Shown piece after piece: positions 10,241 through 20,469 of a stretch of 64,000 nt of DNA. The stretch covers positions 246,578 through 310,577 of the forward strand of contig CAIZQH010000003.1 of NCBI GenBank assembly GCA_903935095.1, in the 5' to 3' direction. Within the stretch, counting starts at the first letter, position 1. Every line of letters starts with the position of its first letter. The notes beneath the pieces are model-generated. The model made no database searches. It was not told the DNA's origin and saw only the letters and a list, made by a program, of their open reading frames with translations. The position numbers and the translations under genes are program-made. The DNA comes from an uncultured Flavobacteriales bacterium (lineage in GTDB: Bacteria; Bacteroidota; Bacteroidia; Flavobacteriales_D; Crocinitomicaceae).

Positions 10241-12613
10241 TTATTCTTTTGGACTTTTCGGTCGAGAACTTCCGACACGATCCATCGCGCAGCGGAAACC
10301 GATGGTTGCCATTGCTTTATCTTCATCTAAGAATCTTCTGTTTCCAGATGATAACCAATATGCTCTGTCTGCCCATGAGCCACCTTTGTAAACTCTTGAC
10401 TTATCAGAGATTAGTGTAGTTGGCCATCCTGAGGCTCCTGCATTGATTAAATCATTGTTCAAATTGAAATTTTCATGTTGATTTTGATACATCACTTGCT
10501 TCGAGTCGCGCAAACCATTATTGATATCATCTTTGCGTTTTGCATTATTGTAGTAGATTGAAGATTCCAAGTCACCATCCATATAATCGATGTAGTCATC
10601 TTTGCGGTAGTTTAATCGACCGGCATTCTCTTCTACCGTCACGTCTCTCCAGCGTTGTTTTCCTTTCGTTTCTGTAATGAATTCAGTTAAACCGTTACGA
10701 AGGGTCATAATCCAAGTAGTAATCGTTGGATCTGTACTGTATGAACGGAATTTACGCTCTAAATAATCTTTACTGAAAAGTGCGGTATCAATTCCTAAAT
10801 AAGCATTTGGTTCCGAACGTTCAAAAGCGATGCTCATTAATTCAAGGATGTCTTGTTTTTTCGATCCATCTTGAATTTCCATTGGCAAATCTTTATTGAA
10901 CAATACACGTTCAATAAATGCAGACGCAGCGATCGTTCTTCCTTGGTTGTATAAAGCAATAGCCGTATCCAACATAATGTTTAAGGTATCCAAAAATTCA
11001 AATTGCAAACGTTCTTGAGACGTAAATTGCGAATTATTGGAAACATAATAATTAGAAGGAGAATTAAACTGATATCCTCTTGGATCTTGTTTCGAATAAA
11101 TTCTAGAATTCATTGGATTATTATTCACCCCACTCGGTTTTGGTACTGCTGCTGCATTTGCGTTAGCTGTAGAATCAACCGTTCCATTCGTGAAATTCGA
11201 TTGGTAATTCGTGCCTGCCGCTTGACCATATTTCTTATTGGCATAAGCTAAGTATTTCACACGTGCAAATTCATTCACAAATTCTTTCATTCCATGAACG
11301 TCGTATACATTTTCGTTTGCTTTCACAGGTCGATCGTAAAGTCCGTTAGGAACCAATAATTGCGTTTGATATTTATTACCACGGAAGGGCATAAATTCTT
11401 CTGAAACTTCACTTGTCATTGGACGATAAACATCCATTACCCATTCTGAAACGTTTCCAGCCATATTGTATAGGCCGAAATCGTTTGGCCAATAATCGTC
11501 TACACGAGCAGTAATGTCAGAACCATCATTCAAGTTCCCTGAAATACCCATCATGTCGCCTTTACCTCGAACAAAATTTGCTTGAATTGCTCCAGCGAAT
11601 TGTTCTTCTTCTTGACGAACGTAATGTCCATCCCAAGGATAAATACGACGGTCATTAATGTTTTCAGAACCTTCATCCAAGTTTCCGATTAATCCAAGTG
11701 CAGCGAATTCCCATTCTGCTTCAGTAGGTAGGCGGTAGCTTGGTAATAAGATACCATCTTCCATTCGAACCGGTCGAGACCCTAATTTACCATTATCCAT
11801 GTCCGCATAAATCGGATCGTAATTTTCAAGTTGGTATGGATCGCGAGGAACCGAACGTTTAGTTTTTTGATTAACAGGAGCCTTTGGTTTGTTGTCCTTG
11901 TTCATCACATAACCACCTTCAGACTCTACCGTATAGTTTCCATTCAAGTAATTTTCTGTACTAAACATGTTTTGAGGAACAGAAGCATATTTTTTATCAT
12001 AATTCGCCTCATTTGCGGCCCCAACATCAGTACTACCTTCATCTGCAAAATGCCATTTTAAGATACCTTCTCTCACTAAAATCGATTCATTTACACGGTC
12101 TGTTCTCCATTTACAAAAGTCGTTAGCTTGTAACCAAGAAACACCAACTACTGGATAATCAGCATAAGATGGGTGACGTAGGTAATAACTAACATATTTT
12201 TCACGGTAGCCCATTGCAGTTCTCCAAGACAATGTATCCGGCAAACACTTTTTGTACACATGAGGATATGTTTTGTGGTAAACACGTTTCATCCAATACA
12301 TGTATTCTAACCAATGAAGGTTGGTAACCTCCGTACGGTCCATGTAAAAAGAAGCAACTGTCACGCGTGATGCGCGTGCATTCCAATCTTGCATCACATC
12401 TTGCTCGGTTCTTCCCATCGTGAACGTACCACCTTCAATCATCACCAATCCTGGACCGGTTTCTTGATCTTGTGCATCGAATTTCTCAAATCCACCGTTT
12501 TTGTAGTTATTGTATTCCCAACCGGTTGAACTTGATCTTTCTGGAGAACAAGAGGAAAGTATCAATAGTCCAACTACTGCTACCCCTAAAAATCTATTCA
12601 TCAATCGCTTCAT
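10241..12613 (-). CDS. gldJ: Gliding motility / T9SS lipoprotein GldJ
   Basis: Outer-membrane lipoprotein of the gliding and type IX secretion machinery, built on the formylglycine-generating-enzyme-like (SUMF1) fold. The lipobox is LLILSSC with Cys22. The diagnostic start of the domain is TGPGLVMIEGGTFTMGR. The fold resumes with RLPTEAEWEFAA and NMAGNVSEWVMDVYRP and ends with YKGGSWADRAYWLSSGNRR and IGFRCAMDRVG. The protein has 790 residues; the F. johnsoniae-type GldJ is about 560. The excess lies at about residues 470-680, between the two fold halves. GldJ rather than GldK is supported by the murF-gldJ-porU-porV order. A Met four codons in (12601) is an alternative start. Confidence 0.9.
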   Translation of the reverse strand: MKRLMNRFLGVAVVGLLILSSCSPERSSSTGWEYNNYKNGGFEKFDAQDQETGPGLVMIEGGTFTMGRTEQDVMQDWNARASRVTVASFYMDRTEVTNLHWLEYMYWMKRVYHKTYPHVYKKCLPDTLSWRTAMGYREKYVSYYLRHPSYADYPVVGVSWLQANDFCKWRTDRVNESILVREGILKWHFADEGSTDVGAANEANYDKKYASVPQNMFSTENYLNGNYTVESEGGYVMNKDNKPKAPVNQKTKRSVPRDPYQLENYDPIYADMDNGKLGSRPVRMEDGILLPSYRLPTEAEWEFAALGLIGNLDEGSENINDRRIYPWDGHYVRQEEEQFAGAIQANFVRGKGDMMGISGNLNDGSDITARVDDYWPNDFGLYNMAGNVSEWVMDVYRPMTSEVSEEFMPFRGNKYQTQLLVPNGLYDRPVKANENVYDVHGMKEFVNEFARVKYLAYANKKYGQAAGTNYQSNFTNGTVDSTANANAAAVPKPSGVNNNPMNSRIYSKQDPRGYQFNSPSNYYVSNNSQFTSQERLQFEFLDTLNIMLDTAIALYNQGRTIAASAFIERVLFNKDLPMEIQDGSKKQDILELMSIAFERSEPNAYLGIDTALFSKDYLERKFRSYSTDPTITTWIMTLRNGLTEFITETKGKQRWRDVTVEENAGRLNYRKDDYIDYMDGDLESSIYYNNAKRKDDINNGLRDSKQVMYQNQHENFNLNNDLINAGASGWPTTLISDKSRVYKGGSWADRAYWLSSGNRRFLDEDKAMATIGFRCAMDRVGSSRPKSPKE

Positions 12614-12669
12614 AGTTTACTTTGCGTTTTATTAACGATAATAATCTTTATTAATTGTTTTAGTTACAC

Positions 12670-13671
12670 TTAAAATGACGGACAAGAAATTTTCCGGAAA
12701 TTTTTCGGTTTCTTCTTACACTTCAAATTAATTCCCATGGAAATTTCATGAGACCCTCCTGAAACACCACCTAAATTTGAAACAGTTAAATCATAACTAT
12801 ATCCAATTTTAAATTTATCCGTACTTATTCCAAGGCTAAGGATAAAAGCGTCTTTGTTTCTATACCAAGCACCTACAGTAAAACTTTCATATCTCAGGTA
12901 AGCTCCAATGTTAAACTCCTGAAACCCATTTTGATATTGATAAATAATATTTGGCATTAACATCGTATTGCTTGAGTAACGACCACGTTGACCAAGTTTA
13001 ATGCTAGCACCCATGTGGCCTGTCACACGAATAGGTAAACGTGAATCACCCAATATCATTGATTCATCTGGTCGATTCAAGTGATGACCTGCTACGCCGA
13101 AATAGAAATTTTTCGTAAATCCAACCAATCCTGCCGAAGCATCAAAGAATCCATGACGACCGTTTCCGCGAATGACGTCTCCTGTTTGATATATAAATCC
13201 CCTTCTAGGATCAATCATGTCACCAAATGTTAATTTATCCCAATCTAAAAATTTCTGAAAGTAAGCTGCTCTAGCACCGAACATTAATGAAAACTTTCTG
13301 TTCACTTTAAGATTGTATGAGTAAATACCACCAATCATTGAGGTTTGTATTGTCCCTTGTCCTTGTTGGTCATGCATGGCAATCAACCCAATACCACCGG
13401 AAACGTTTTTAGCGTATGTGTCAAAAGCAGCACTGTACGTAATATAGTTCCCTGTAAGTTGAGGCCATTGATTGCGGTAATTCAAGGCAATTCTTGGGCA
13501 TCCGCTGGCTCCCGCTAGAGCAGGATTAAGATACACGGGATTCGAATAGAATTGTGTAAAAGTTGGATCCTGAGACCAAGCAGTATTAGACATTGAAACA
13601 ACAAATAAATTTGTTAAAGCAATGACGAGAGTTCCGAATGTTTTCACAAACTTTGTTTTTAGCACGAACAA
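12670..13671 (-). CDS. PorP/SprF-family type IX secretion membrane protein
   Basis: Outer-membrane beta-barrel of the PorP/SprF family, in which members support secretion or surface anchoring of T9SS cargo. It has 333 residues with a signal peptide ending near TAWSQ (about residue 34). The family start DPTFTQFYSNPVYLNPALAGA and the NYRNQWP motif are clear, and the rest alternates as barrel strands. It lies 56 bases upstream of gldJ on the same strand with no terminator between, so the two are probably co-transcribed. It diverges from porU. It may be a paralogue rather than PorP itself, so I give no symbol. Confidence 0.9.
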   Translation of the reverse strand: MFVLKTKFVKTFGTLVIALTNLFVVSMSNTAWSQDPTFTQFYSNPVYLNPALAGASGCPRIALNYRNQWPQLTGNYITYSAAFDTYAKNVSGGIGLIAMHDQQGQGTIQTSMIGGIYSYNLKVNRKFSLMFGARAAYFQKFLDWDKLTFGDMIDPRRGFIYQTGDVIRGNGRHGFFDASAGLVGFTKNFYFGVAGHHLNRPDESMILGDSRLPIRVTGHMGASIKLGQRGRYSSNTMLMPNIIYQYQNGFQEFNIGAYLRYESFTVGAWYRNKDAFILSLGISTDKFKIGYSYDLTVSNLGGVSGGSHEISMGINLKCKKKPKNFRKISCPSF

Positions 13672-13777
13672 TCTTAACGTAGTTTAGGTTTTAAAGGTTA
13701 CAAATATCGAATAATTATTCAAATAAAATAAATATATTGACGTTTTTCTCATACACGTTAATTGAAAAAACCAGAAT

Positions 13778-16700
13778 ATGATCAGAATTATTTTTTCATC
13801 CTTCTTACTTTTTGTAGCAAACGCTTCTATTTCTCAAGTCGTTCCTGTCGAATTGAATTGGTCTAACACACACAAATACGAAGAGGATGGCAGCTCATTC
13901 TCCATTCACTACATCGAAAATCAGGGGATAGATAACGGAATACCTTATTATTTTCAAAAAACGAAAACATTTTCGTCGCAACAAAAAGTCGTTATTTCCG
14001 ATGTTTTAACTGAGCCAATGCCAGACTCTGATATCAATTACTATAAACAATTATTTATTCAGTTACCAACTGATTTTTCCTTGGAAGCGGCCGTAGCAGA
14101 TGAGTCTGAACAGTCCTTTGCTGTTTTTCATTTTATTCCCGTTCGTTTGCGTGATGGAAAATACGAGCGGTTGGTTCGATTCTCTTATCAATTAACTCCA
14201 AATCCCGCCTCCGTCCAAAAAGACTTTACCACAGAATCCGCTATGAAGTCTGGTTCCGGATCTTGGTATAAAATATCTGTTGCGAAGGATGGAATTTATA
14301 AAATCGATAAGTCGTTTTTAGAATCATGTGGTATAACTACAACAGGATTAAATCCAGCGCATATTCATATTTATGGAAATGGAGACGGTTTAATTCCAGA
14401 AAAAAACAATCTTCCTAGAACGGATGATTTAGCTCAAAACGCCATTTATATTCAAGGAGAATCAGATGGTGTTTTCAACGACAATGACTACATTCTTTTC
14501 TATGGCTGGGGACCACATAGATGGTCCGGCAACGAAAGTACTTTTCCATACCTTCAAATCCGCAATATTTACAGTGATATTTCTACCTATTTCATCAATA
14601 TCAATAGCAATGAAGCTCCTCTGCGCATTCAAGAAGAGGTACAAAATGACTTGCCAGCAGATTCCATCGTTCAATCATATGATTTCAGGGAATGCTATGA
14701 AAATGACCTTCTCAACTTGGTCGAAGGGGGTCAGCGTTGGTATGGAGAATTATTCGATGTTGAACTTGAGCGAACGTTTAATTTTTCGATTCCGAATTTG
14801 GATACGGTAAAATTGGATGTGAAATTAGATATTGCGGCAAATTGCCCAAATAACAATTTGTTGAATACCATCAAAGCAAGTGTCAATGGGCAAAACTTAT
14901 TTACGAATAACCTCCCCATCAATTCTTCCGAGTTTTCCCGTGGAGAATATAAATTTTCTATGATTAATCCACCGGCTTCCATTCCTCTTAAATTGAGTGT
15001 TTCTCGGCAATCTCCGAGCACATTAACCTACCTCGATCGCATCACTCTTTATACCAAAAGAAAGTTGGTTTTTTATGGCACTCAATTCGGTTTCCGCGTG
15101 AAAAACACACTTAGTACACAACTTTTTTCTTACGAAATAACTGGATTACCATCGAATGGATTTGTATGGGATGTAACGGACAAACATGCTCCCAGAAAAA
15201 TGTTTTTAAGTGCGATTGGAACAATAACATCCTTTAAATCTGATGGGGGATACAAAGAATTTACCGCATCAAATGGCAGCTCTTTTTTCACCCCAGACAG
15301 AATCGGTCCGGTGGGGAATCAGAACTTACATGGATTGACACAAGCTGACTACTTGATCGTAGCTCACCCTGACTTCCTTTCACAAGCAGATCGTCTCGCT
15401 GATTTGCACCGGGCAGATGGTATTTCGGTTCACGTAGTGGATGTAATGCAGGTATACAATGAGTTTAGTTCGGGAATGCAAGATGCAACGGCTATACGAA
15501 TGTTTGCTAAAATGTTCTATGATCGAGCTTTACAAAACGACCCATCTACGATGCCAAAGTACTTGTTGCTATTTGGGGATGGAACCTATGATCCAAAAAA
15601 TCGCTTGGACAACAATAACAACTACATTCCTACGTATCAAGCTATATTAAGTGAAGATCACATTAACGCATTGGTTTCTGATGATTACTTTGGAATACTG
15701 GGTGATAATGAAGGATTTTCAAGCACAGATTTAATGGATATTGGGGTTGGAAGATTCATCGTGAGCGATATTCTTCAGGCAAAACAGCAAGTAGATAAAG
15801 TAGAACATTACTTAAAAAATGGATCGCAACTTTATCCGAATAATGGTTCTTGTTGTTTGGGTTCAAGTGACCAAAGTTCAACATTTGGAGATTGGCGCTT
15901 GAAGTTTATTCAAATCGCAGATAATGATCCATCGAATACCTTTATTCAAAACAATGCGGAACCTCAGTACAATTATGTAAAGCAAAATCACCGTGAGATG
16001 AATGGGGAAAAGTTATACATGGATGCATTCCCAATGGTAATATCCGCCGGGGGCATCAGGTTTCCGGCACTATCCGAATCCATTACGGATCGGGTTCAAC
16101 GGGGAATTCTTATGATTAATTACGTTGGTCATGGTGGCGAGGTGGGGCTTGCTGAAGAACGGATTGTTACCATTCCTCAAATTCAGTCCTGGAACAATAT
16201 TAATACCTTGAATTTATTCGTTTCAGCGACATGTGAATTTACCCGTTTCGATGATCCCAAAAGAGTTTCTGCTGGTGAGTGGGCATTTCTAAACCCAACA
16301 GGTTCTTCCATTGCCTTGATGACCACCACAAGAGCCGTGTATATCACGGTGAATGAGGTGACGGGAGATGCCTTTTATCAACAAGTTTTCGAACGAGATG
16401 CATCCGGAAACCCTAAAACATTTGGGGAAATCGCCATGAAGACAAAAAACAATTCTGGATCGAGTGGAAATAAACGCAGTTTTACGTTAATTGGTGATCC
16501 TGCATTGCGTATTGCACTTCCGAGTTACCGAATTGTCACAGATAGCATTAATGGAATCAGTCCTCAAGTTCAAATGGACACAATCAACGCATTGAGTAAG
16601 GTGCGTATTAAAGGTCATATGGAGGATTGGAATGGTGGAGTGCTAAATACTTGGAATGGAGTGCTAACGCCGACAATTTTCGATAAGTTCAAAACCCAAC

Positions 16701-17602
16701 AAACCCTTGGGCAGGATCCACCCCAAGTGTTGAGTTTTCAACAGCAACGCAATAAAATATACCGTGGAAAAGCTAGTATAGTCAATGGATATTTTGATTT
16801 TGAATTCATTGTACCAAAAGATATTGCGTTGAATTATGGATTGGGAAAAATTAGTTACTATGGAAATAGTGAAATTACCGATGCACAGGGATTTGATACG
16901 TTGTTAATTATTGGTGGCATCAATCCCAATGGACTCAATGATGCAATTGCTCCAACCCTCCAACTATTCATGAACGACGAAGCATTTATTTCGGGAAGTG
17001 TTACCGATGCAAACCCAGTACTTTTTGCTAAAGTTTTTGATGAAAACGGAATAAATACAGTTGGAAATGGAATCGGCCACGACATCGTTGCTGTTCTCGA
17101 TGGTGAATCAAGTAATCCATTTGTGTTAAATGATTTTTATTCTGCAGGTTTGAATGATTATCAAAATGGTGAGGTTCGGTATCAATTCCAAGGATTAACA
17201 AAAGGTAAACACACGCTTGAATTGAAAGTATGGGATGTCAACAACAATTCTGGTATTGCTAAAATTGATTTCATCGTTCAAGAAAAAGAAGTGCCTATTT
17301 TGGATCATGTATACAATTACCCTAATCCATTTACCACTCGCACATCGTTCATGTTTGAACACAATCAATCATGCAATCAACTTGATGTACAAGTTCAGGT
17401 CTACACTATTTCAGGTAGACTTGTTAAAACCATACAACAGCAAGTCCAAACCCAAGGATTTCGTTCTGAGGGAATCGAATGGGATGGAAAGGACGATTTT
17501 GGAGATCAGTTAGCCAAAGGTGTTTATGTTTATCGATTGAAAGTGAAAAACCTAGATGGACAAATAGCGGAAAAAACAGAGAAATTGGTTATTTTGAAGT
17601 AA
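13778..17602 (+). CDS. porU: Type IX secretion system sortase PorU
   Basis: Surface C25 (gingipain-like) cysteine peptidase that removes the C-terminal sorting domain of T9SS cargo and attaches it to lipopolysaccharide. It has 1,274 residues with a signal peptide (about 1-19). The catalytic His is in INYVGHGGE (about residue 784) and the Cys in SATCEFTRFDDP (about 819). The C-terminus is a FlgD/Ig-like domain beginning YNYPNPFTTRTSF and ending in EKTEKLVILK, as usual for PorU. porV follows after 58 bases and the two proteins form a complex in the outer membrane. It diverges from the porP-like gene, with 106 bases between. Confidence 0.95.
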   Translation: MIRIIFSSFLLFVANASISQVVPVELNWSNTHKYEEDGSSFSIHYIENQGIDNGIPYYFQKTKTFSSQQKVVISDVLTEPMPDSDINYYKQLFIQLPTDFSLEAAVADESEQSFAVFHFIPVRLRDGKYERLVRFSYQLTPNPASVQKDFTTESAMKSGSGSWYKISVAKDGIYKIDKSFLESCGITTTGLNPAHIHIYGNGDGLIPEKNNLPRTDDLAQNAIYIQGESDGVFNDNDYILFYGWGPHRWSGNESTFPYLQIRNIYSDISTYFININSNEAPLRIQEEVQNDLPADSIVQSYDFRECYENDLLNLVEGGQRWYGELFDVELERTFNFSIPNLDTVKLDVKLDIAANCPNNNLLNTIKASVNGQNLFTNNLPINSSEFSRGEYKFSMINPPASIPLKLSVSRQSPSTLTYLDRITLYTKRKLVFYGTQFGFRVKNTLSTQLFSYEITGLPSNGFVWDVTDKHAPRKMFLSAIGTITSFKSDGGYKEFTASNGSSFFTPDRIGPVGNQNLHGLTQADYLIVAHPDFLSQADRLADLHRADGISVHVVDVMQVYNEFSSGMQDATAIRMFAKMFYDRALQNDPSTMPKYLLLFGDGTYDPKNRLDNNNNYIPTYQAILSEDHINALVSDDYFGILGDNEGFSSTDLMDIGVGRFIVSDILQAKQQVDKVEHYLKNGSQLYPNNGSCCLGSSDQSSTFGDWRLKFIQIADNDPSNTFIQNNAEPQYNYVKQNHREMNGEKLYMDAFPMVISAGGIRFPALSESITDRVQRGILMINYVGHGGEVGLAEERIVTIPQIQSWNNINTLNLFVSATCEFTRFDDPKRVSAGEWAFLNPTGSSIALMTTTRAVYITVNEVTGDAFYQQVFERDASGNPKTFGEIAMKTKNNSGSSGNKRSFTLIGDPALRIALPSYRIVTDSINGISPQVQMDTINALSKVRIKGHMEDWNGGVLNTWNGVLTPTIFDKFKTQQTLGQDPPQVLSFQQQRNKIYRGKASIVNGYFDFEFIVPKDIALNYGLGKISYYGNSEITDAQGFDTLLIIGGINPNGLNDAIAPTLQLFMNDEAFISGSVTDANPVLFAKVFDENGINTVGNGIGHDIVAVLDGESSNPFVLNDFYSAGLNDYQNGEVRYQFQGLTKGKHTLELKVWDVNNNSGIAKIDFIVQEKEVPILDHVYNYPNPFTTRTSFMFEHNQSCNQLDVQVQVYTISGRLVKTIQQQVQTQGFRSEGIEWDGKDDFGDQLAKGVYVYRLKVKNLDGQIAEKTEKLVILK

Positions 17603-17660
17603 TCCCACAATAAAAAACCTAGTTTTTCGTATATTTACGAACTATTAAGTACTGTTATTT

Positions 17661-18935
17661 ATGAAGCACGTTTTTATCGTTTTATCATTCTGTTATTCTT
17701 CTTTTCTAGTCTATGCTCAACCGAACGGTGGGGGATCAGGTGTGACGGATAATGACCTGCAATTAAATACCATCACAACAGCCTTGCCATTTATGGCGAT
17801 TACTCCTGACTCAAGAGCAGGCGGAATGGGGGATGCTGGAACGGCATTGAGTCCAACATCAACCTCTGTCTATTGGAATACATCTATGCTCAGTTTTGCC
17901 AAAGAAAAGTCTGAAATAAGTTTGTCCTACACACCATGGTTACGTCAATTAACCAATGACATTAGTTTATCCTATTTAGCTGGCTATTATCGCATCAACA
18001 AAATCCATACTATTGGTGGGTCTTTGCGTTATTTTAGTTTAGGTGAAATTACCTTTACGGATATTAGTGGAAATGTACTTCGTGATGACAAACCCAGTGA
18101 GTTTGAATTAACCGGGGCCTATGCTTTCCGTTTAGCAAAGAAATTGAGTATTGGAATTAATGGGAAGTTTGCGTATTCCAATTTAACAGGAGGATTGACC
18201 GTTGGCGGTGTGAATACAAAAGCGGGTGTTGTTGGTGCGGCAGATTTTTCAATCACTTATCGAAACGAGGATGCTAAAATTGGAAAAACAGATGGGACAT
18301 ATACGTTTGCCACTACTTTGAATAACCTAGGAAATAAAGTGGCTTATTCCGAGTTGTCAAAACGTGATTTTATTCCAATGAATTTGAAAATCGGTAATGC
18401 CTTTGAAGCCGAGTTCGATGATTACAATAAAGTCACTTTCGCAGTGGATTTACAAAAGCTTTTGGTTCCAACTCCCGCATACTTTGCAAATGTAAACGGA
18501 AGTTATACGATGTTATCTGGAATGGATGGAGATGTTGGCATTATCAACGGGATTCTTCAGTCGTTTTATGATGCGCCTGGTGTGGTTTCGAAAGATGCGA
18601 ATGGTGATTATATTCAAAATAATGATGGCTCATACGCGATCGTAAAGGGTTCTAAATTAAAGGAGGAATTAACAGAAATCAATATTGCTGGAGGAATTGA
18701 ATGGTGGTACAACGATGTTTTGGCATTTAGAACTGGCATGTTCTATGAAAACAGAAACAAAGGAAACCGTCAATTTTTGAATTTTGGCGCAAGTTTGAAA
18801 TACAACATGTTCTCCATAGATTTCTCTTACCTAGCATCCGTGAGCGGTAGACAGAGTCCATTAGCAAACACCTTGCGTTTCACGCTTAGATTGAATCTAG
18901 GACGAACCGGAGGAACCTCAACAAGCGGTATTTAA
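17661..18935 (+). CDS. porV: Type IX secretion outer membrane protein PorV
   Basis: A 14-strand-type barrel (also called LptO) that collects cargo from the SprA translocon and delivers it to PorU. It has 424 residues and a signal peptide ending at VYAQ. The family start is NTITTALPFMAITPDSRAGGMGDAGTA, followed by SVYWNTSMLSFA and SLSYTPWLRQLTNDISLSYLAGY. It ends in an aromatic strand (LRFTLRLNLGR) plus a short Ser/Thr tail. It is coupled to porU upstream. ispF starts one base after its stop, so a housekeeping isoprenoid gene rides on the same message. Confidence 0.95.
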   Translation: MKHVFIVLSFCYSSFLVYAQPNGGGSGVTDNDLQLNTITTALPFMAITPDSRAGGMGDAGTALSPTSTSVYWNTSMLSFAKEKSEISLSYTPWLRQLTNDISLSYLAGYYRINKIHTIGGSLRYFSLGEITFTDISGNVLRDDKPSEFELTGAYAFRLAKKLSIGINGKFAYSNLTGGLTVGGVNTKAGVVGAADFSITYRNEDAKIGKTDGTYTFATTLNNLGNKVAYSELSKRDFIPMNLKIGNAFEAEFDDYNKVTFAVDLQKLLVPTPAYFANVNGSYTMLSGMDGDVGIINGILQSFYDAPGVVSKDANGDYIQNNDGSYAIVKGSKLKEELTEINIAGGIEWWYNDVLAFRTGMFYENRNKGNRQFLNFGASLKYNMFSIDFSYLASVSGRQSPLANTLRFTLRLNLGRTGGTSTSGI

Positions 18936-18936
18936 T

Positions 18937-19413
18937 ATGCAGATTCGAACGGGATTTGGAGTCGATGTACATCGCTTGGATTTGGGATACGATTTGTATA
19001 TCGGAGGAAAGAAAATCGAATCGGATTTAGGGGCTGTTGGTCACTCCGACGCAGATGTACTTCTTCACGCGATATGCGATGCCTTATTAGGAGCAGCCAA
19101 CCTAAGAGACATTGGATTCCATTTTTCAGATAAGGACCCGAAATACAAAGGAATTGATTCGAAAATTCTCTTGGCTGAAGTCATGACATTGCTTGAAGAT
19201 AAAGGGTATCATGTCGTTAATGTGGATTCCACCGTCATCCTTGAGAGTCCGAAACTGAATCCACACATTCCGGAGATGTGTCAAATTATTGCCGATTTAT
19301 TGAAAGTAGATTTAGATGCGATTTCGATCAAAGCAACTACGCATGAAATGGTTGATTCTTTTGGGGAAAGACGTGCTGTTAAAGCTTACGCAAGTTGCTT
19401 AATACAGAAATAA
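18937..19413 (+). CDS. ispF: 2-C-methyl-D-erythritol 2,4-cyclodiphosphate synthase
   Basis: Cyclises CDP-ME-2-phosphate in the non-mevalonate isoprenoid pathway and forms a trimer with Zn. It has 158 residues. Metal ligands are Asp10 and His12 (GVDVHRL) and His44 (GHSDADVLLHAICDALLGAA). DIGFHFSDKDPKYKG is intact. The C-terminal substrate motif reads KATTHEMVDSFGERRAVKAYA, a variant of the usual KATTTExLGFxGRxEG. The gene sits one base downstream of porV and may be translated by coupling. This agrees with the polyprenyl synthase at 37.6 kb in using the MEP route. Confidence 0.94.
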   Translation: MQIRTGFGVDVHRLDLGYDLYIGGKKIESDLGAVGHSDADVLLHAICDALLGAANLRDIGFHFSDKDPKYKGIDSKILLAEVMTLLEDKGYHVVNVDSTVILESPKLNPHIPEMCQIIADLLKVDLDAISIKATTHEMVDSFGERRAVKAYASCLIQK

Positions 19414-19462
19414 TCGTTCATAGATCATGAAGAAATACCTATAATCGTTTGCATTCAGTTAT

Positions 19463-19849
19463 ATGAGAAATAAAATCATTTCTACAGTAAAAATTCATGT
19501 CGACTCATGGTTTCGCTCGGATTTGTCTAATCCCGAGCAGGGTCAGTATTTCTTTAATTACCGAGTTTTTATTGAAAATAAAGGAACTGAACCTGTACAA
19601 TTATTGCACCGTCATTGGATGGTAGAACATTTGATATACGGCACACAGCATGTCGATGGTCCTGGGGTAGTAGGTGAACAACCAATTATCTCAGCAGGTG
19701 AACGATTTGAATATGTAAGTGGCTGCGAATTTTGGTTGCCTATTGGAAGAATGAGTGGATTTTATACCTTTCAACATATCGAATCCGAACAATTGTTTTC
19801 AGTCCCAATTCCTTTATTTACCTTAGAGTTCCCTCCCTTGTTATCTTAA
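19463..19849 (+). CDS. apaG: ApaG-family protein
   Basis: Single fibronectin-III-like domain of 128 residues. The family is linked to Co2+/Mg2+ efflux phenotypes in enterobacteria, but the biochemical role is unknown. Motifs seen: FFNYRVFIENKGTEPVQLLHRHWM, DGPGVVGEQPIISAGERFEYVSG and MSGFYTF, in the right order. It lies 49 bases after ispF on the same strand, and its 3' end overlaps that of convergent rsmG by 9 bases. Confidence 0.9.
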   Translation: MRNKIISTVKIHVDSWFRSDLSNPEQGQYFFNYRVFIENKGTEPVQLLHRHWMVEHLIYGTQHVDGPGVVGEQPIISAGERFEYVSGCEFWLPIGRMSGFYTFQHIESEQLFSVPIPLFTLEFPPLLS

Positions 19850-20464
19850 TTTTACGTAGATGACCTTTTTCGTTTCAAAAAAGGGTTCTTTGTAGATGTT
19901 GGAGAGCAAAAACTCTCTATTCAAGTGTTTCACAGGTTTCATTTCCTCACTCAAATCGCCTCCTTTTAGGTAAAGGATTCCATTCACTAAGTCATGTTCA
20001 GATTTCTTTTTCACTTTTCCCTTTACCCATGTTAAAAATATGGGCATTTGAGTTACGGCTCGGCTAACAATGAAATCAAAATCCCCTTTAATTTCCTCCG
20101 CTCGAGCATGTTGTGCTCTTACATTCGTAAGTCCTAATGCGAGTACAACCTCGTTAACAACTTTGATTTTTTTACCGATTGAATCAACTAAAACAAAGGA
20201 AGTTTCCGGAAATAAAATGGCCAAAGGGATGCCTGGGAATCCACCACCTGTTCCAATATCGAGAACAGAAGAACCTGGCTTAAATGCACATACTTTTGCA
20301 ATCCCAAGAGAATGTAGAACATGATGCGTATAAAAGTTGTCCGTATCCTTTCGGGAGATCACATTTATTTGGGCATTCCAAAAAGTATATAACTCCTCTA
20401 GTTGCGCAAATTGATTGATTTGTTCCGTGTTTAATTCCGGGAAGTATTTCAGGATGATTTCCAC
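19841..20464 (-). CDS. rsmG: 16S rRNA (guanine(527)-N7)-methyltransferase RsmG
   Basis: SAM-dependent methyltransferase that modifies G527 of 16S rRNA. It has 207 residues. The SAM motif VLDIGTGGGFPGIPLA is at 67-82, preceded by the family-specific FWNAQINVISRKD and followed by IVSRAVTQMP. It is the last gene of a minus-strand operon: the ECF sigma gene ends 5 bases upstream, and that in turn overlaps a glycosyltransferase gene. Confidence 0.94.
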   Translation of the reverse strand: MEIILKYFPELNTEQINQFAQLEELYTFWNAQINVISRKDTDNFYTHHVLHSLGIAKVCAFKPGSSVLDIGTGGGFPGIPLAILFPETSFVLVDSIGKKIKVVNEVVLALGLTNVRAQHARAEEIKGDFDFIVSRAVTQMPIFLTWVKGKVKKKSEHDLVNGILYLKGGDLSEEMKPVKHLNREFLLSNIYKEPFFETKKVIYVKLR

Positions 20465-20469
20465 GCTCT

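Noticed and set aside
14466..14810. A 114-codon plus-strand frame inside porU
   Set aside because: It is in another frame of porU and looks like a random translation.
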